DNA from: Rhizobium sp. BT03
GTDB taxonomy: Bacteria; Pseudomonadota; Alphaproteobacteria; Rhizobiales; Rhizobiaceae
Assembly: GCF_030053155.1 (NCBI RefSeq)
Contig: NZ_CP125645.1
Location: 124,001-188,000 of the forward strand
Direction of reading: 5' to 3'
DNA: 64,000 nucleotides
Shown piece after piece: positions 1 through 9,193 of the stretch. Every line of letters starts with the position of its first letter. Position 1 is the first letter of the stretch. Position numbers and translations under genes: made by a program. The notes under the pieces were generated by a model. That model did no database searches. It was given only the letters and a program-made list of their open reading frames with translations, and had not been told where the DNA came from.

Positions 1-1
1 C

Positions 2-73
2 GACGATCTCGCGCGCACGGCGACCGCTGAAGCCCTTCGCGGCTTCGAGAACAACGCCGCGATGCTGGCCTGA
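2..73 (+). CDS. C-terminal end of an upstream DUF1989-type protein (partial)
   Basis: Only the last 23 codons and the TGA stop are inside the window; the tail reads ...ALRGFENNAAMLA. The gene stops 6 bp before the next start and reads in the same direction. The position directly before a second DUF1989 protein and a urea carboxylase is where the first urea-carboxylase-associated protein usually sits, so I infer that family from context. In several bacteria such pairs were shown to be carboxyguanidine deiminase subunits (CgiA/CgiB). The fragment is too short to confirm the family from its sequence. Confidence 0.6.
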   Translation, partial: DDLARTATAEALRGFENNAAMLA

Positions 74-79
74 GGAGGG

Positions 80-736
80 ATGGAGATGACCGATTTCATC
101 AAGACTTCAGCCTCACGCAGCCTCGAAAACGCGGTGCAGGATCATTTCATCCCGGCCGAAGCGCCGTGGTCCGGCATCGTGCGCAAGGGTCAGACGATCC
201 GCATCGAAGACAGCTACGGCCAGCAGGCGATCGACACGCTGTTTTATCGCGCCGGTGACTTTGCCGAGCGCTATTCCAACCAGGACACGATGCGGGCGCA
301 GGGTGGCGCCTATATCGGCGTCGGCACGAAGATCATCTCGAACGAGGGCAACGTCATGCTTGTCATGACGGCCGATAGCTGCGGCCGGCACGATACCTCC
401 GCCGGCGCTTGCTCGTGCGAAAGCAACACGGTGCGCTTCGGCCATGGCACGAAATACCTGCATGCCTGCCGCGACAATTTCGTGCTCGAGGTGACCAGGC
501 ACGGCATGAGTAAGCGCGACATCGTGCCGAACATCAATTTCTTCATGAATGTCCCGATCAGGCCGAATGGCGAGATGACCATCGTCGACGGCATTTCCGC
601 GCCCGGCGACTATGTCGAACTGGTGGCTGAAATGGACGTGCTCTGCGTCATCTCCAACTGCCCGCAGGTCAACAATCCTTGCAACGGCTTCGATCCGACA
701 CCGATCCGGGTGCTGATCTGGGACGGCGAGGACTGA
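80..736 (+). CDS. Urea carboxylase-associated / carboxyguanidine deiminase subunit (DUF1989)
   Basis: This 218-residue protein belongs to the DUF1989 urea-carboxylase-associated family. Visible landmarks are the cysteine-rich stretch SCGRHDTSAGACSCES (about residues 101-116), which resembles a metal site, and the ending CNGFDPTPIRVLIWD typical of the family. A GAGGAGGG Shine-Dalgarno lies immediately before ATG 80; a second in-frame ATG at 86 has better spacing and may be the true start. It is followed 3 bp later by the carboxylase, so the two are almost certainly co-translated. Paired DUF1989 proteins next to this carboxylase have been characterised as a two-subunit deiminase that turns carboxyguanidine into allophanate, so the operon may serve guanidine rather than urea. 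The family is clear; the substrate is inferred. Confidence 0.85.
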   Translation: MEMTDFIKTSASRSLENAVQDHFIPAEAPWSGIVRKGQTIRIEDSYGQQAIDTLFYRAGDFAERYSNQDTMRAQGGAYIGVGTKIISNEGNVMLVMTADSCGRHDTSAGACSCESNTVRFGHGTKYLHACRDNFVLEVTRHGMSKRDIVPNINFFMNVPIRPNGEMTIVDGISAPGDYVELVAEMDVLCVISNCPQVNNPCNGFDPTPIRVLIWDGED

Positions 737-739
737 TCG

Positions 740-3700
740 ATGTTCGCCAAGGTTCTCATCGCCAATCGCGGCGAAATCGCCGTCCGGGTGATCCGGACAT
801 TGAAGAGGATGGGCATCGCCTCGGTTGCCGTCTATTCCGATGCCGATCGCTTCTCGAAGCCGGCGCTGCACGCTGACGAAGCCGTGCGCCTCGGCCCGGC
901 GCCTGCTGGAGAAAGCTATCTCAACGTGGATGCCGTCATCGCCGCCTGCAAGGCAACGGGCGCCGAGGCTGTGCATCCGGGCTATGGCTTCCTCTCGGAA
1001 AATATCGGCTTTGCCGAGCGGCTCGCCGCGGAAGGCATCGCTTTCATCGGCCCGCGGCCGAAGCATCTGTCGGCTTTCGGCCTGAAGCACACGGCGCGTG
1101 AATTGGCAAAAGCGAGCGGCGTGCCGCTGCTGCCCGGCACCGATCTGCTGCGAAGTCTCGAAGAGGCGCTCCTGGCCGCCGAGACCGTCGGTTATCCCGT
1201 CATGCTGAAAAGCACGGCGGGCGGCGGCGGTATCGGCATGCAACTCTGCGCCGATGCGGCCGGTCTCAAGGCCTCTTTCGAAAGCGTGCAGCGGACGGCG
1301 CGTGCCAGCTTCGGCGACGCGCGTGTCTACATCGAGCGTTTCGTTGCCGAAGCACGCCATGTCGAGGTGCAGATCTTCGGCGACGGCAAGGGCAGAGTGA
1401 TCGCGCTCGGAGAGCGCGACTGCTCGCTGCAGAGGCGAAACCAGAAGGTCGTCGAGGAAACGCCTGCCCCCGGCCTGTCCGCGGAAACACGGGCGCTGCT
1501 GCACAAGGCGGCGGTCGATTTGGGAAGCTTGGTCTCCTATGAATCGGCCGGCACCGTCGAATTCATCTATGACCCCCAGCGCGGGGAATTCTATTTCCTC
1601 GAGGTCAATACCCGCCTCCAGGTCGAGCATCCCGTCACCGAAGCCGTCTTCGGCATAGATCTCGTCGAGTGGATGATCCGGCAGGCGGCGGGCGAGGATG
1701 TGCTCTCGGGCGCGAGCGACCTGACGCCGAAGGGTGCGGCGATCGAAATCCGCATCTATGCCGAGATGCCGCATGCCGATTTCCGCCCGAGCGCCGGCCT
1801 GCTCACCGAGGTCGTCTTTCCCAACGACGCCCGTGTCGACGGCTGGATCGAGACGGGAACCGAGGTGACGCCCTTCTACGACCCGATGCTTGCCAAGCTG
1901 ATCGTGGTGGCGGAGGACCGGCCGGCGGCGATCGAGAAGCTGAAGGCAGCGCTTGCCGCGACAGCGATATCCGGCATCGAAACCAATCTCGATTATCTCA
2001 GGGCGATCGCCGCTTCCGAACTGCTTGCCGGCGGTAAGGTGGCGACGACGGCGCTGCGTGACTTCGTCTTCGTTCCCGATATCGTCGAGGTTATCGCACC
2101 CGGCGCGCAATCGAGCATTCAGGAGCTGCCGGGCCGGCTCGGCCTGTGGCATGTCGGCGTGCCGCCGAGCGGGCCGATGGACGAGCGCTCCTTCCGCCAT
2201 GCCAACCGGCTGGTCGGCAATGCCGATGAGACGGCCGCGCTGGAACTGACGGTTTCCGGTCCGACGCTGCGATTTTATGCCGACCAGACGATCGCCCTTG
2301 CCGGCGCGCGGATGGCGATGACATGCGATGGGGTCAGGCTTCCCCACGACCAGCCGGTCCTGATCCGGGCCGGTCAGGTGCTGTCGGTCGGTGCGATCGA
2401 AGGGGCGGGACAGCGCGCCTATCTCGCCGTTGCCGGCGGTTTTGCCGCGCCTGTTTTGCTCGGCTCGCGGGCGACTTTCGGCCTTGGCCAATTCGGCGGC
2501 AACGCCACCGGCACGCTGAAGACGGGGCATGTGCTGCATTTCGCCCGGCAGGCGCCGGTGGAACCGGCCAAACCTGCATCCGAGCCGGCCGCCTTGTCCC
2601 GAGAATGGGATGTCGGCGTCGTCTACGGTCCGCATGGCGCACCGGATTTCTTTCAGAATAGTGATATCGAGACGCTGTTCTCCGCAGCTTACGAGGTGCA
2701 TTTCAACAGCGCCCGCACCGGGGTGCGCCTCATCGGCCCCGCCCCGCTTTGGGCTCGCCGCGACGGTGGCGAGGCGGGGCTTCACCCCTCCAACCTGCAT
2801 GACAATGCCTATGCGGTCGGCGCGATCGATTTCACCGGCGATATGCCGATCATTCTCGGGCCTGACGGCCCGAGCCTTGGCGGGTTCGTCTGCCCGGCGG
2901 TGATCGCGCGTGACGAGCAATGGAAGATGGGGCAGTTCAAGCCGGGCGACCGTATCCGTTTTCATGCCGTGGCCCGGCCGGAAGACCCGATCGCCGGTCC
3001 GGCGGTGCGGCGGACCGCGGAAGAGACGGGTTCGCCGATCGTCGGCGCCAGCGAGGACGGCCCGGTCTCGGTCGTTTATCGCCGTCAGGGCGACGACAAT
3101 TTGCTCGTCGAATATGGACCGATGACGCTCGACATCGCGCTCCGGCTGCGCGTCCATCTGCTGATGCAGGCTGTCGCCGAGGCCCGCCTGCCCGGTATCG
3201 TCGATCTTACGCCTGGCATCCGCTCGCTGCAGATCCATTATGACGGCACGCAGCTGACGCGCCGGCGCCTGCTCGGGCTGCTCGCCGAGATCGAGACAAG
3301 GCTGCCGGCAGCACAGGATGTCAAGGTGCCGAGCCGTATCGTGCACTTGCCACTGTCGTGGAACGATCCGGACGCGGCGCTTGCCATGCGCAAGTATCAG
3401 GAGCTCGTCCGCCCAAATGCGCCCTGGTGCCCCGATAACATCGAGTTCATCCGCCGGATCAACGGTCTTCCCGACGAGCAGGCCGTCCGTAATATCGTCT
3501 TCGATGCGAGCTACTTCGTTCTCGGTCTCGGCGACGTCTATCTCGGCGCTCCGGTTGCGACCCCGATCGACCCGCGCCATCGTCTCGTCACGACCAAATA
3601 CAATCCCGCCCGCACCTGGACACCGGAAAATGCGGTGGGTATCGGCGGGGCCTATATGTGCATCTACGGCATGGAAGGACCGGGCGGCTATCAGCTCTTC

Positions 3701-4279
3701 GGCCGGACCATCCAGGTCTGGAACACGTGGCGGGAAACGCCGGCCTTCGCCAAAGGCAAGCCCTGGCTCCTGAACTTCTTCGACCAGATCCGTTTCTTTC
3801 CGGTCAGCAATCAGGAGCTGACGGAGGCGCGCGCCGCCTTCCCGCATGGCGGCTATCCTGTCAGGATCGAAGAGACGGAGTTCTCCTATGCCGCCTATGA
3901 TGAGGAGCTGCAGGCGAATGCGGCATCCATCGGCCGCTTCAAGGCGACGCAGCAGGCGGCCTTCGATGCCGAGCGCCAGCACTGGAAGGAAGCCGGGCTC
4001 GACAGCTTCGTCGCCGATGAAGGCACGAGCGAGAATCCGGACGCGGATATTCCCGACGGATGCTTCGGCGTTGCCAGCGCCGTGCCCGGCAATATCTGGA
4101 AATTGCTGGTCGAGCCGGGCGCCCCGGTTGCGGCCGGCGACACGCTTGCCATCATCGAATCGATGAAAATGGAAATCAACGTCACCGCCCATGCGGCAGG
4201 CCGCGTCCGCGACCTGCGCGCCGGGCCGGGGAGAAACGTCAAAGCCGGCGATATCATCGTCGTCCTGGAGGAATGCTGA
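740..4279 (+). CDS. uca: Biotin-dependent urea (or guanidine) carboxylase
   Basis: A 1179-residue multidomain biotin enzyme. Residues 1 to about 450 are a biotin carboxylase module (start MFAKVLIANRGEIAVR, glycine-rich KSTAGGGGIGMQ). The middle, about 450-1060, carries two KipI/KipA-like (AHS) carboxyltransferase domains. The C-terminus is a biotinyl domain with the attachment motif ESMKMEI, biotinylated lysine near residue 1143. The enzyme carboxylates urea to allophanate, or guanidine to carboxyguanidine, using ATP and bicarbonate. Length matches the family. Allophanate hydrolase follows at once, completing a route to ammonia and CO2 that needs no urease. The immediate DUF1989 neighbours favour guanidine as the true substrate; the residues that discriminate the substrate could not be judged here. 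Confidence 0.93.
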   Translation: MFAKVLIANRGEIAVRVIRTLKRMGIASVAVYSDADRFSKPALHADEAVRLGPAPAGESYLNVDAVIAACKATGAEAVHPGYGFLSENIGFAERLAAEGIAFIGPRPKHLSAFGLKHTARELAKASGVPLLPGTDLLRSLEEALLAAETVGYPVMLKSTAGGGGIGMQLCADAAGLKASFESVQRTARASFGDARVYIERFVAEARHVEVQIFGDGKGRVIALGERDCSLQRRNQKVVEETPAPGLSAETRALLHKAAVDLGSLVSYESAGTVEFIYDPQRGEFYFLEVNTRLQVEHPVTEAVFGIDLVEWMIRQAAGEDVLSGASDLTPKGAAIEIRIYAEMPHADFRPSAGLLTEVVFPNDARVDGWIETGTEVTPFYDPMLAKLIVVAEDRPAAIEKLKAALAATAISGIETNLDYLRAIAASELLAGGKVATTALRDFVFVPDIVEVIAPGAQSSIQELPGRLGLWHVGVPPSGPMDERSFRHANRLVGNADETAALELTVSGPTLRFYADQTIALAGARMAMTCDGVRLPHDQPVLIRAGQVLSVGAIEGAGQRAYLAVAGGFAAPVLLGSRATFGLGQFGGNATGTLKTGHVLHFARQAPVEPAKPASEPAALSREWDVGVVYGPHGAPDFFQNSDIETLFSAAYEVHFNSARTGVRLIGPAPLWARRDGGEAGLHPSNLHDNAYAVGAIDFTGDMPIILGPDGPSLGGFVCPAVIARDEQWKMGQFKPGDRIRFHAVARPEDPIAGPAVRRTAEETGSPIVGASEDGPVSVVYRRQGDDNLLVEYGPMTLDIALRLRVHLLMQAVAEARLPGIVDLTPGIRSLQIHYDGTQLTRRRLLGLLAEIETRLPAAQDVKVPSRIVHLPLSWNDPDAALAMRKYQELVRPNAPWCPDNIEFIRRINGLPDEQAVRNIVFDASYFVLGLGDVYLGAPVATPIDPRHRLVTTKYNPARTWTPENAVGIGGAYMCIYGMEGPGGYQLFGRTIQVWNTWRETPAFAKGKPWLLNFFDQIRFFPVSNQELTEARAAFPHGGYPVRIEETEFSYAAYDEELQANAASIGRFKATQQAAFDAERQHWKEAGLDSFVADEGTSENPDADIPDGCFGVASAVPGNIWKLLVEPGAPVAAGDTLAIIESMKMEINVTAHAAGRVRDLRAGPGRNVKAGDIIVVLEEC

Positions 4280-4281
4280 AC

Positions 4282-6087
4282 ATGCTGCCGACCATTCTCG
4301 ATCTCTTAAGCCTTCGTGCTGCCTATCGCTCCGGCCTGACGCCGCTCGACATCGTCGAAGAGGTGATCGCCCGCCGCGCCGCCTCGGAAGATCCGGCAAT
4401 CTTCATTACCCCGGTGCCGGACGACGAGTTGCGCTCTGCCGCCAAAGCGCTGATGGCGCGTGCGCCTCAGGCAAACAGCCTGCCGCTCTGGGGCGTGCCC
4501 TTCGCGGTGAAGGACAATATCGATGCCGCCGGCCTGCCGACGACCGCCGCATGCCCAGCCTATGAATATCGGCCGGATGTCGATTCCACCGTCGTTGCCA
4601 GATTGAAGGCAGCCGGCGCCATCGTGATCGGCAAAACCAATCTCGACCAGTTCGCGACCGGCCTCAACGGCACGCGCTCGCCCTATGGGGCGCCACGTTC
4701 GGTCTTCGATAAGGCCTATATATCCGGCGGCTCGAGCTCGGGATCCGCGGTCACGGTTGCCTCCGGCCTCGCCGCCTTTGCGCTCGGCACGGATACGGCA
4801 GGCTCCGGCCGCGTGCCGGCGGCGCTCAACAATCTGGTCGGCATCAAGCCGACGCCGGGGCTTCTTCCGAATACCGGCGCCATTCCGGCCTGCAGGAGTG
4901 TCGACTGCATCACGATCTTCGCGACGACCGTCGGCGACGGCATTGCGATCCGCAAGGTTGCCGAAGGGTTTGACGCTGCCGATTCTTTCTCGCGTCGAGC
5001 CACGCCGGCGACGCTGCCGGTGTCGGGGTTGCGCATCGGCGTCCTGACCGGCGCGGAACGGGAATTCTTCGGCGATAAGGAGGTGGAGGCGCTTTACGAC
5101 CAGGCGATCGAGCGGGCCAGAGCGCTCGGCGCGACCATCGTGGCTTTCGACTACGCGCCCTTCCGCGAGGCCGCCGCCCTGCTTTACGACGGGCCGTGGG
5201 TCGCCGAACGCCTGGCGGCGGTCGAGGACTTCCTCGCCACGAATGCGGCCGATTTCGACCCGACGGTGCGGGGGATTATCGAGGGCGCCAGGGGCAAATC
5301 AGCGGTCGACGCCTTCAATGGCCGATATCGGCTGGAAGAACTGCGCCGGAAAACCGAGGCCGAGTGGGAAAAGGCAGACGTGCTTCTGCTGCCGACCGCG
5401 CCGACCACCTACACGGTCGCAGACATGCAGGCCGATCCCGTCGTGCTGAACGGCCGTCTCGGCCGCTACACCAATTTCGTCAACCTGCTCGATTGCGCGG
5501 CGATCGCCGTTCCGGCCGGCTTCGGAAAGGGCGGCTTGCCGGGCGGCGTGACAGTGATCGCGCCTGCTTTCACCGACGATGCGCTGGCGCCGCTTGCCGA
5601 TGCGCTGCATCGCGCAGCCGCTTCCGGCATGGGTATCGACCGGCAGGCGGCAATTCCTGAGGCGAGCCGCGTTGCGGCCGTCGATGACGGCTTCGTCGAG
5701 ATCGTCGTCGTCGGCGCGCATCTGACCGGCATGCCGCTCAATCATGAATTAACCGGCGTCGGCGCCCGGTTGGTCAAGACCTGCAGTACATCAGGCGAAT
5801 ATCGTCTCTTCGTGTTGCCGGACACGGTGCCGCCTAAGCCAGGCCTCATCCGTGAACCTGGCCACAAGGGCGCCGGACTGGAGGTTGAGGTCTGGGCATT
5901 GCCGGCCGATGCCTTCGGGCGCTTTGTCCAAAAGATCCCGGCGCCGCTCGGCATCGGAAAGGTAGTGCTTGACGACGGCACGAGTGTTTCCGGTTTTCTC
6001 TGCGAGGCACATGCGGTGAACGGCGCCGAAGACATCACCTCGCTCGGCGGCTGGCGGAGCTATATCAGCGCCAGATTGGCGAGCTGA
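4282..6087 (+). CDS. atzF: Allophanate hydrolase
   Basis: An amidase-signature hydrolase of 601 residues that splits allophanate into ammonia and CO2 in the cytoplasm. The signature is plain: the lysine-containing FAVKDNIDAAG, then SGGSSSGSAVTVASG and GTDTAGSGRVPAALN, giving the Ser-cisSer-Lys triad. The last ~150 residues form the small C-terminal domain found only in allophanate hydrolases. An ATG at 4273 overlaps the carboxylase stop, but the GGAGGA at 4267-4272 is correctly spaced only for ATG 4282, so I chose that. It is the last strongly supported gene of the carboxylase operon. Confidence 0.93.
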   Translation: MLPTILDLLSLRAAYRSGLTPLDIVEEVIARRAASEDPAIFITPVPDDELRSAAKALMARAPQANSLPLWGVPFAVKDNIDAAGLPTTAACPAYEYRPDVDSTVVARLKAAGAIVIGKTNLDQFATGLNGTRSPYGAPRSVFDKAYISGGSSSGSAVTVASGLAAFALGTDTAGSGRVPAALNNLVGIKPTPGLLPNTGAIPACRSVDCITIFATTVGDGIAIRKVAEGFDAADSFSRRATPATLPVSGLRIGVLTGAEREFFGDKEVEALYDQAIERARALGATIVAFDYAPFREAAALLYDGPWVAERLAAVEDFLATNAADFDPTVRGIIEGARGKSAVDAFNGRYRLEELRRKTEAEWEKADVLLLPTAPTTYTVADMQADPVVLNGRLGRYTNFVNLLDCAAIAVPAGFGKGGLPGGVTVIAPAFTDDALAPLADALHRAAASGMGIDRQAAIPEASRVAAVDDGFVEIVVVGAHLTGMPLNHELTGVGARLVKTCSTSGEYRLFVLPDTVPPKPGLIREPGHKGAGLEVEVWALPADAFGRFVQKIPAPLGIGKVVLDDGTSVSGFLCEAHAVNGAEDITSLGGWRSYISARLAS

Positions 6088-6103
6088 GCGTGAGGAGCGA
6101 AAA

Positions 6104-6193
6104 ATGGCGACGATGTTCAAGCAGCTGGTTGCGCTTCTCCTGACGGGGCTGATCGCGCGAACCAGGGCGATCGGCAGCCCCGGCCAGCGCTGA
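6104..6193 (+). CDS. Possible 29-residue membrane peptide
   Basis: A short frame begins with ATG 6104 after a good GTGAGGAG ribosome site and encodes MATMFKQLVALLLTGLIA followed by a basic tail (RTRAIGSPGQR). It sits 16 bp after the allophanate hydrolase stop, in the same direction. One hydrophobic segment flanked by basic residues would suit a single-pass inner-membrane peptide. The ribosome site and position are the only evidence; it may be non-coding spacer. Confidence 0.35.
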   Translation: MATMFKQLVALLLTGLIARTRAIGSPGQR

Positions 6194-6199
6194 CGGCTT

Positions 6200-6303
6200 A
6201 ATGCATGTCGCCCGGAAGTGTGCAGCGGTTCCGGGATAACGACATGCATCAAAACAAGGAGCTAAAGCGCGTCACATGGACAAGTGTAATGCGACGCGCT
6301 TTA
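6200..6303. repeat. Rhizobial two-hairpin palindromic element, copy A
   Basis: A ~104-bp element with two nested stem-loops. The first has outer arms ATGCATGTCG / CGACATGCAT and inner arms CCCGGAA / TTCCGGG; the second has arms AAAGCGCGTC / GACGCGCTTT. Nearly the same sequence recurs at 34496-34603, and a degenerate inverted copy lies at 29876-29973. Its last bases (cTTTA) form the TAA stop of the VOC gene on the minus strand. It separates two convergent operons and could act as a bidirectional 3' end. Confidence 0.85.
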
Positions 6304-6696
6304 GCGTTTTTCGGCGAGCTCGATCTGAATGCCGTCGGGATCGCGCAGAAAGGCCACCTTGTGCAGCACCTCGGCGTTGACAGCCAGGCGCGGCCGTTCC
6401 TTGATCTCGACGCCGGCCTTTTCCAGTCGGGCGAAGGTCTCATCGACACTGTCGAACAGGAAGGTCAGGTGACGTAGGCCAGCCCAACCCTCCTGCACAT
6501 CCACCGCCCTTGCCGCACCGCCCGCCGGCGCGACGATTTCGAGCATGCCGTCGCCGGCATCGAGAAAGGCGATCTCCCCGCCGTCAGCCATGACCTTGCG
6601 CAGATGCAGGCGCAGGCCGAGCAGGCCACAGTAGAAATCGACCGTGCGGTCCATGTCGCTGACCGTCATGCCGACATGCTCGAAGGATTTCAGCAT
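6301..6696 (-). CDS. VOC-superfamily (glyoxalase/dioxygenase-like) protein
   Basis: 131 residues forming a single vicinal-oxygen-chelate unit: N-terminal FEHVGMTVSDMDRTVDFYCG, central LRHLTFLFDSVDETFARLEK and C-terminal FLRDPDGIQIELAEKR, with His (near residue 7), a second His (GLRHL) and the final Glu as likely metal ligands. Such proteins bind a divalent metal and act as glyoxalases, epimerases or dioxygenases. It is the last gene of a three-gene minus-strand operon with two Gfo/Idh/MocA oxidoreductases (17-bp gap), which suggests a sugar or polyol isomerisation step. Its stop codon is contributed by the palindromic repeat. Specific activity is unknown. Confidence 0.8.
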   Translation of the reverse strand: MLKSFEHVGMTVSDMDRTVDFYCGLLGLRLHLRKVMADGGEIAFLDAGDGMLEIVAPAGGAARAVDVQEGWAGLRHLTFLFDSVDETFARLEKAGVEIKERPRLAVNAEVLHKVAFLRDPDGIQIELAEKR

Positions 6697-6713
6697 GAAC
6701 CGCCCTCCCCCGC

Positions 6714-7808
6714 TCAGTCCGCGGCCGGGCGCCGTTCCTCTTCCGGAAGCCAGGACCGGTAGAGCGGGTGATCGGCGGCGATCGGCATCGGCGTCGGCCG
6801 GCCGGTGCGCTGCGAGAAATAAGCTGAGGTCACCAGCTCCAGCGAATTGCGGGCATCCTGCAGCGTCACCGGCGGCTCCCTGTCCTCGACGATCGCCTTG
6901 TGGAAGAGTTCGAACTGACGGGTGTAGCCATCCTCGCCGGGCACATAGGCTGAGAGCGCCGCATCGATTTTCGCCTGATGTTCCTCGGTTCCCGCGGTGA
7001 AGACCCAGGGATCGCGGCCCATCGTGTAGGGCTCGATGATGCTTTCGGCGACGAGATCGCTGAAGCAGAAGCGCAGCCGCGATATTTCCTTGCGCGAGCC
7101 GAGCGTCATCGACAGCGTCGCCAGCGAGCCGTTCTGCATCTTCACCGAAAGCGCCGCCGTATCCTCGACCTCAATCGGATTGACCAGGGTGGCGCCATAG
7201 GAAAACACCTCGGCGCAGGGGCCGTGCACATAATTCAGCATATCATGGGCATGGATCGCGTGACCGAGAAGTCCGCCACCGAGTTCGGTCGCCCATTTGC
7301 CGCGCCACGGCACGGCGTAATAATCCGGTCCGCGCCACCAATGCGTCTCGATCGTCGTCAGGAACGGCTTGCCGGCAAGGCCGCTTTCGATCAACAGCTT
7401 CAGCTTCTGCAGGCCGGAGCCATAGCGATACTGGAAGATCGGCATCAGTTTCCTGCCGGGGAAGCGGGCGAGGATGCGGCCCATCTCGTCGACCTCGGCG
7501 ATCGAGCCGAACAGCGGCTTCTCGCAGATCACATGTTTGCCGGATTCGATGCCCTTGCGGCAAAGCTCGAAATGCGAGCTCGGCGGCGTCGAAATGTCGA
7601 TGATATCGAGGTCTTCGCGGGCAAACAGCGAATCCGTATCCTGCGTGTATTCGCCAATGCCGTATTCCTCGCACAGCGCCCGACCGCGCTCCTCATCGAG
7701 CGAGCAGAGCACGGGAACCTCGAAGAGATCCTTGTTCCAGCCGAAGCCGGCCAGATGCCGCGCGGCAATGCCTGCGCCGATGACCCCGACGCGCAATTTC
7801 CTCGTCAT
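6714..7808 (-). CDS. Gfo/Idh/MocA family oxidoreductase
   Basis: A 364-residue NAD(P)-dependent dehydrogenase of the glucose-fructose oxidoreductase/inositol dehydrogenase family. The N-terminal Rossmann fold shows GVIGAGIAARHL, and the catalytic-lysine motif ICEKPL lies near residue 96. The C-terminal half is the usual alpha/beta substrate domain with the GGGLLGHAIHAHDML histidine segment. It follows another family member by 10 bp and precedes a VOC protein, so the three probably process one sugar or cyclitol. Substrate cannot be told from the sequence. Confidence 0.85.
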   Translation of the reverse strand: MTRKLRVGVIGAGIAARHLAGFGWNKDLFEVPVLCSLDEERGRALCEEYGIGEYTQDTDSLFAREDLDIIDISTPPSSHFELCRKGIESGKHVICEKPLFGSIAEVDEMGRILARFPGRKLMPIFQYRYGSGLQKLKLLIESGLAGKPFLTTIETHWWRGPDYYAVPWRGKWATELGGGLLGHAIHAHDMLNYVHGPCAEVFSYGATLVNPIEVEDTAALSVKMQNGSLATLSMTLGSRKEISRLRFCFSDLVAESIIEPYTMGRDPWVFTAGTEEHQAKIDAALSAYVPGEDGYTRQFELFHKAIVEDREPPVTLQDARNSLELVTSAYFSQRTGRPTPMPIAADHPLYRSWLPEEERRPAAD

Positions 7809-7818
7809 GATATCCTCC

Positions 7819-8829
7819 TCAGCGAGCGCCGATGCGCGCGGCTTTCGCCTGGGCGTCGAGCGAAAGGCGGCAGACCTCGAAAACGTGATCCTGCGTCATC
7901 GCCGTCTGCGTGCGGTTGCCGACATCGGCGGTGAAAGCATCGAAATAGTCGAGTTTTTCATCGCTGCAATCGATATGGGTCATCTCCTTGCCGTTGACGA
8001 GGAAGAGGTGATCCTTGCCCGGCCGGCCGGCGATATCGATATATTTGCGCAGCTCGATATAACCCTCGGTGCCGAGAATGGTCAGGCGCCCGTCACCCCA
8101 GGTCGGCAGCGCCTCCGGCGTGAACCAGTCGACGCGGACATAACCCGCCGCTCTGTCGGAGCGCAGCAGCACCTCGCCGAAATCCTGGAAGGCGGGTTTG
8201 TCGGGCATGCCGAAATTGCCGATCGAGCTGGCGATGACCTCGCCCGACGTTGAGCCGGTATAGAACAGGAACTGGTCGACCTGATGCGAGGCGATGTCGA
8301 CGATGATGCCGCCGAAGGCTTCCGGATCGAAGAACCAGTCCGGCCGGGTCGGCAGCTGCAGCCGGTGTGGGCCGACGCCGAGCGTCTGGATCACCTTGCC
8401 GATCGCGCCTTCGGCGACGAGCTTGCCGGCCTTGACGGCGGAGCGCACGCAGTGGCGCTCGGAAAAGCAGATCGAAAAGATCTTGCCGGTCTCGGCAACG
8501 GTGCGCCTGACTTCTTCGAGCTGGGCAAAGGTGGTCACACCTGGCTTGTCGGTCATCACGTCCTTGCCCGCTTTCATCGCCCGGATGGCAAGCCCGGCGC
8601 GGTCGCGCGGGATCGCGGCAATGCAGATGACGTCGATCGACGGATCGTCGAACAGCTTTTCCCGGTCGATCTGCGGCGCGTCAGGATAGGTCTTCTCGAA
8701 CATCTCACGCAATGCCGGCACCGAGGTCTGCGGGCAATAGCCGACGAACTCGCCGCCTGCGGCCAGCAGTCCCTTCACGTGATCGAACGTATGCCCATGG
8801 TCGATTCCGACGACGGCAAATCTCAACAT
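7819..8829 (-). CDS. Gfo/Idh/MocA family oxidoreductase, first gene of operon
   Basis: 336 residues with the family's Rossmann start (MLRFAVVGIDHGHTFDH) and a TDKPG motif where the catalytic lysine sits (usually EKP). The cofactor loop VGIDHGH departs from the classic GxGxxG, a variation seen in divergent members. The segment GGIIVDIASHQVDQFLFY carries the expected histidine near the active site. It leads the minus-strand operon with the second oxidoreductase and the VOC protein. Family is clear; the substrate is unknown. Confidence 0.82.
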   Translation of the reverse strand: MLRFAVVGIDHGHTFDHVKGLLAAGGEFVGYCPQTSVPALREMFEKTYPDAPQIDREKLFDDPSIDVICIAAIPRDRAGLAIRAMKAGKDVMTDKPGVTTFAQLEEVRRTVAETGKIFSICFSERHCVRSAVKAGKLVAEGAIGKVIQTLGVGPHRLQLPTRPDWFFDPEAFGGIIVDIASHQVDQFLFYTGSTSGEVIASSIGNFGMPDKPAFQDFGEVLLRSDRAAGYVRVDWFTPEALPTWGDGRLTILGTEGYIELRKYIDIAGRPGKDHLFLVNGKEMTHIDCSDEKLDYFDAFTADVGNRTQTAMTQDHVFEVCRLSLDAQAKAARIGAR

Positions 8830-9193
8830 CGCTGCAATATCCTCCCGGGATTTCTGAGCGCCGGCTGAACGCCGGCATCCTTCATATCGGGCAAAACAGA
8901 TAACGAAACTTGCCTCCTGTCAAGGCGAGACAGAGGCTGATAGTGCGCATCTATATATGTAAATATTTGAAATTAAATAGATATTTTGTATCTAAATAGT
9001 TATTTACCGCGTTCTGGCGCCGTTTGCCGACACGCCGCTCATTGGATCCGATTGGACGAAAGTCTTTTTCTCCAGCATCTCTTGCCCCGTCTGCGCGAAT
9101 GTGGTCGATTTCAGCCGCTGCCGGCTTTGGGGGCGGCACCATCTCGGAAATTTTCAAAGCACACGCCTCGCTTGCCTGTGACGGAGGATCACC
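8830..9193. promoter_or_regulatory. Divergent intergenic region with AT-rich inverted repeat
   Basis: 364 bp without a convincing gene between the oxidoreductase operon (leftward) and the FAH-family gene (rightward). An AT-rich island at about 8945-9004 contains the perfect inverted repeat TAGATA-ttttg-TATCTA (8978-8994) flanked by two AAATAG copies. This is the likely promoter and operator area; the binding protein is unknown and no regulator gene adjoins it. Upstream of 9194 the sequence TGACGGAGGATCACC provides a clear ribosome site. Confidence 0.5.

Noticed and set aside
113..4399. A 1428-codon open frame on the minus strand opposite the carboxylase
   Set aside because: It is antisense to a clear biotin carboxylase gene. 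Its product is rich in Arg, Gly and Asp with no family likeness, as expected from the complement of GC-rich codons.
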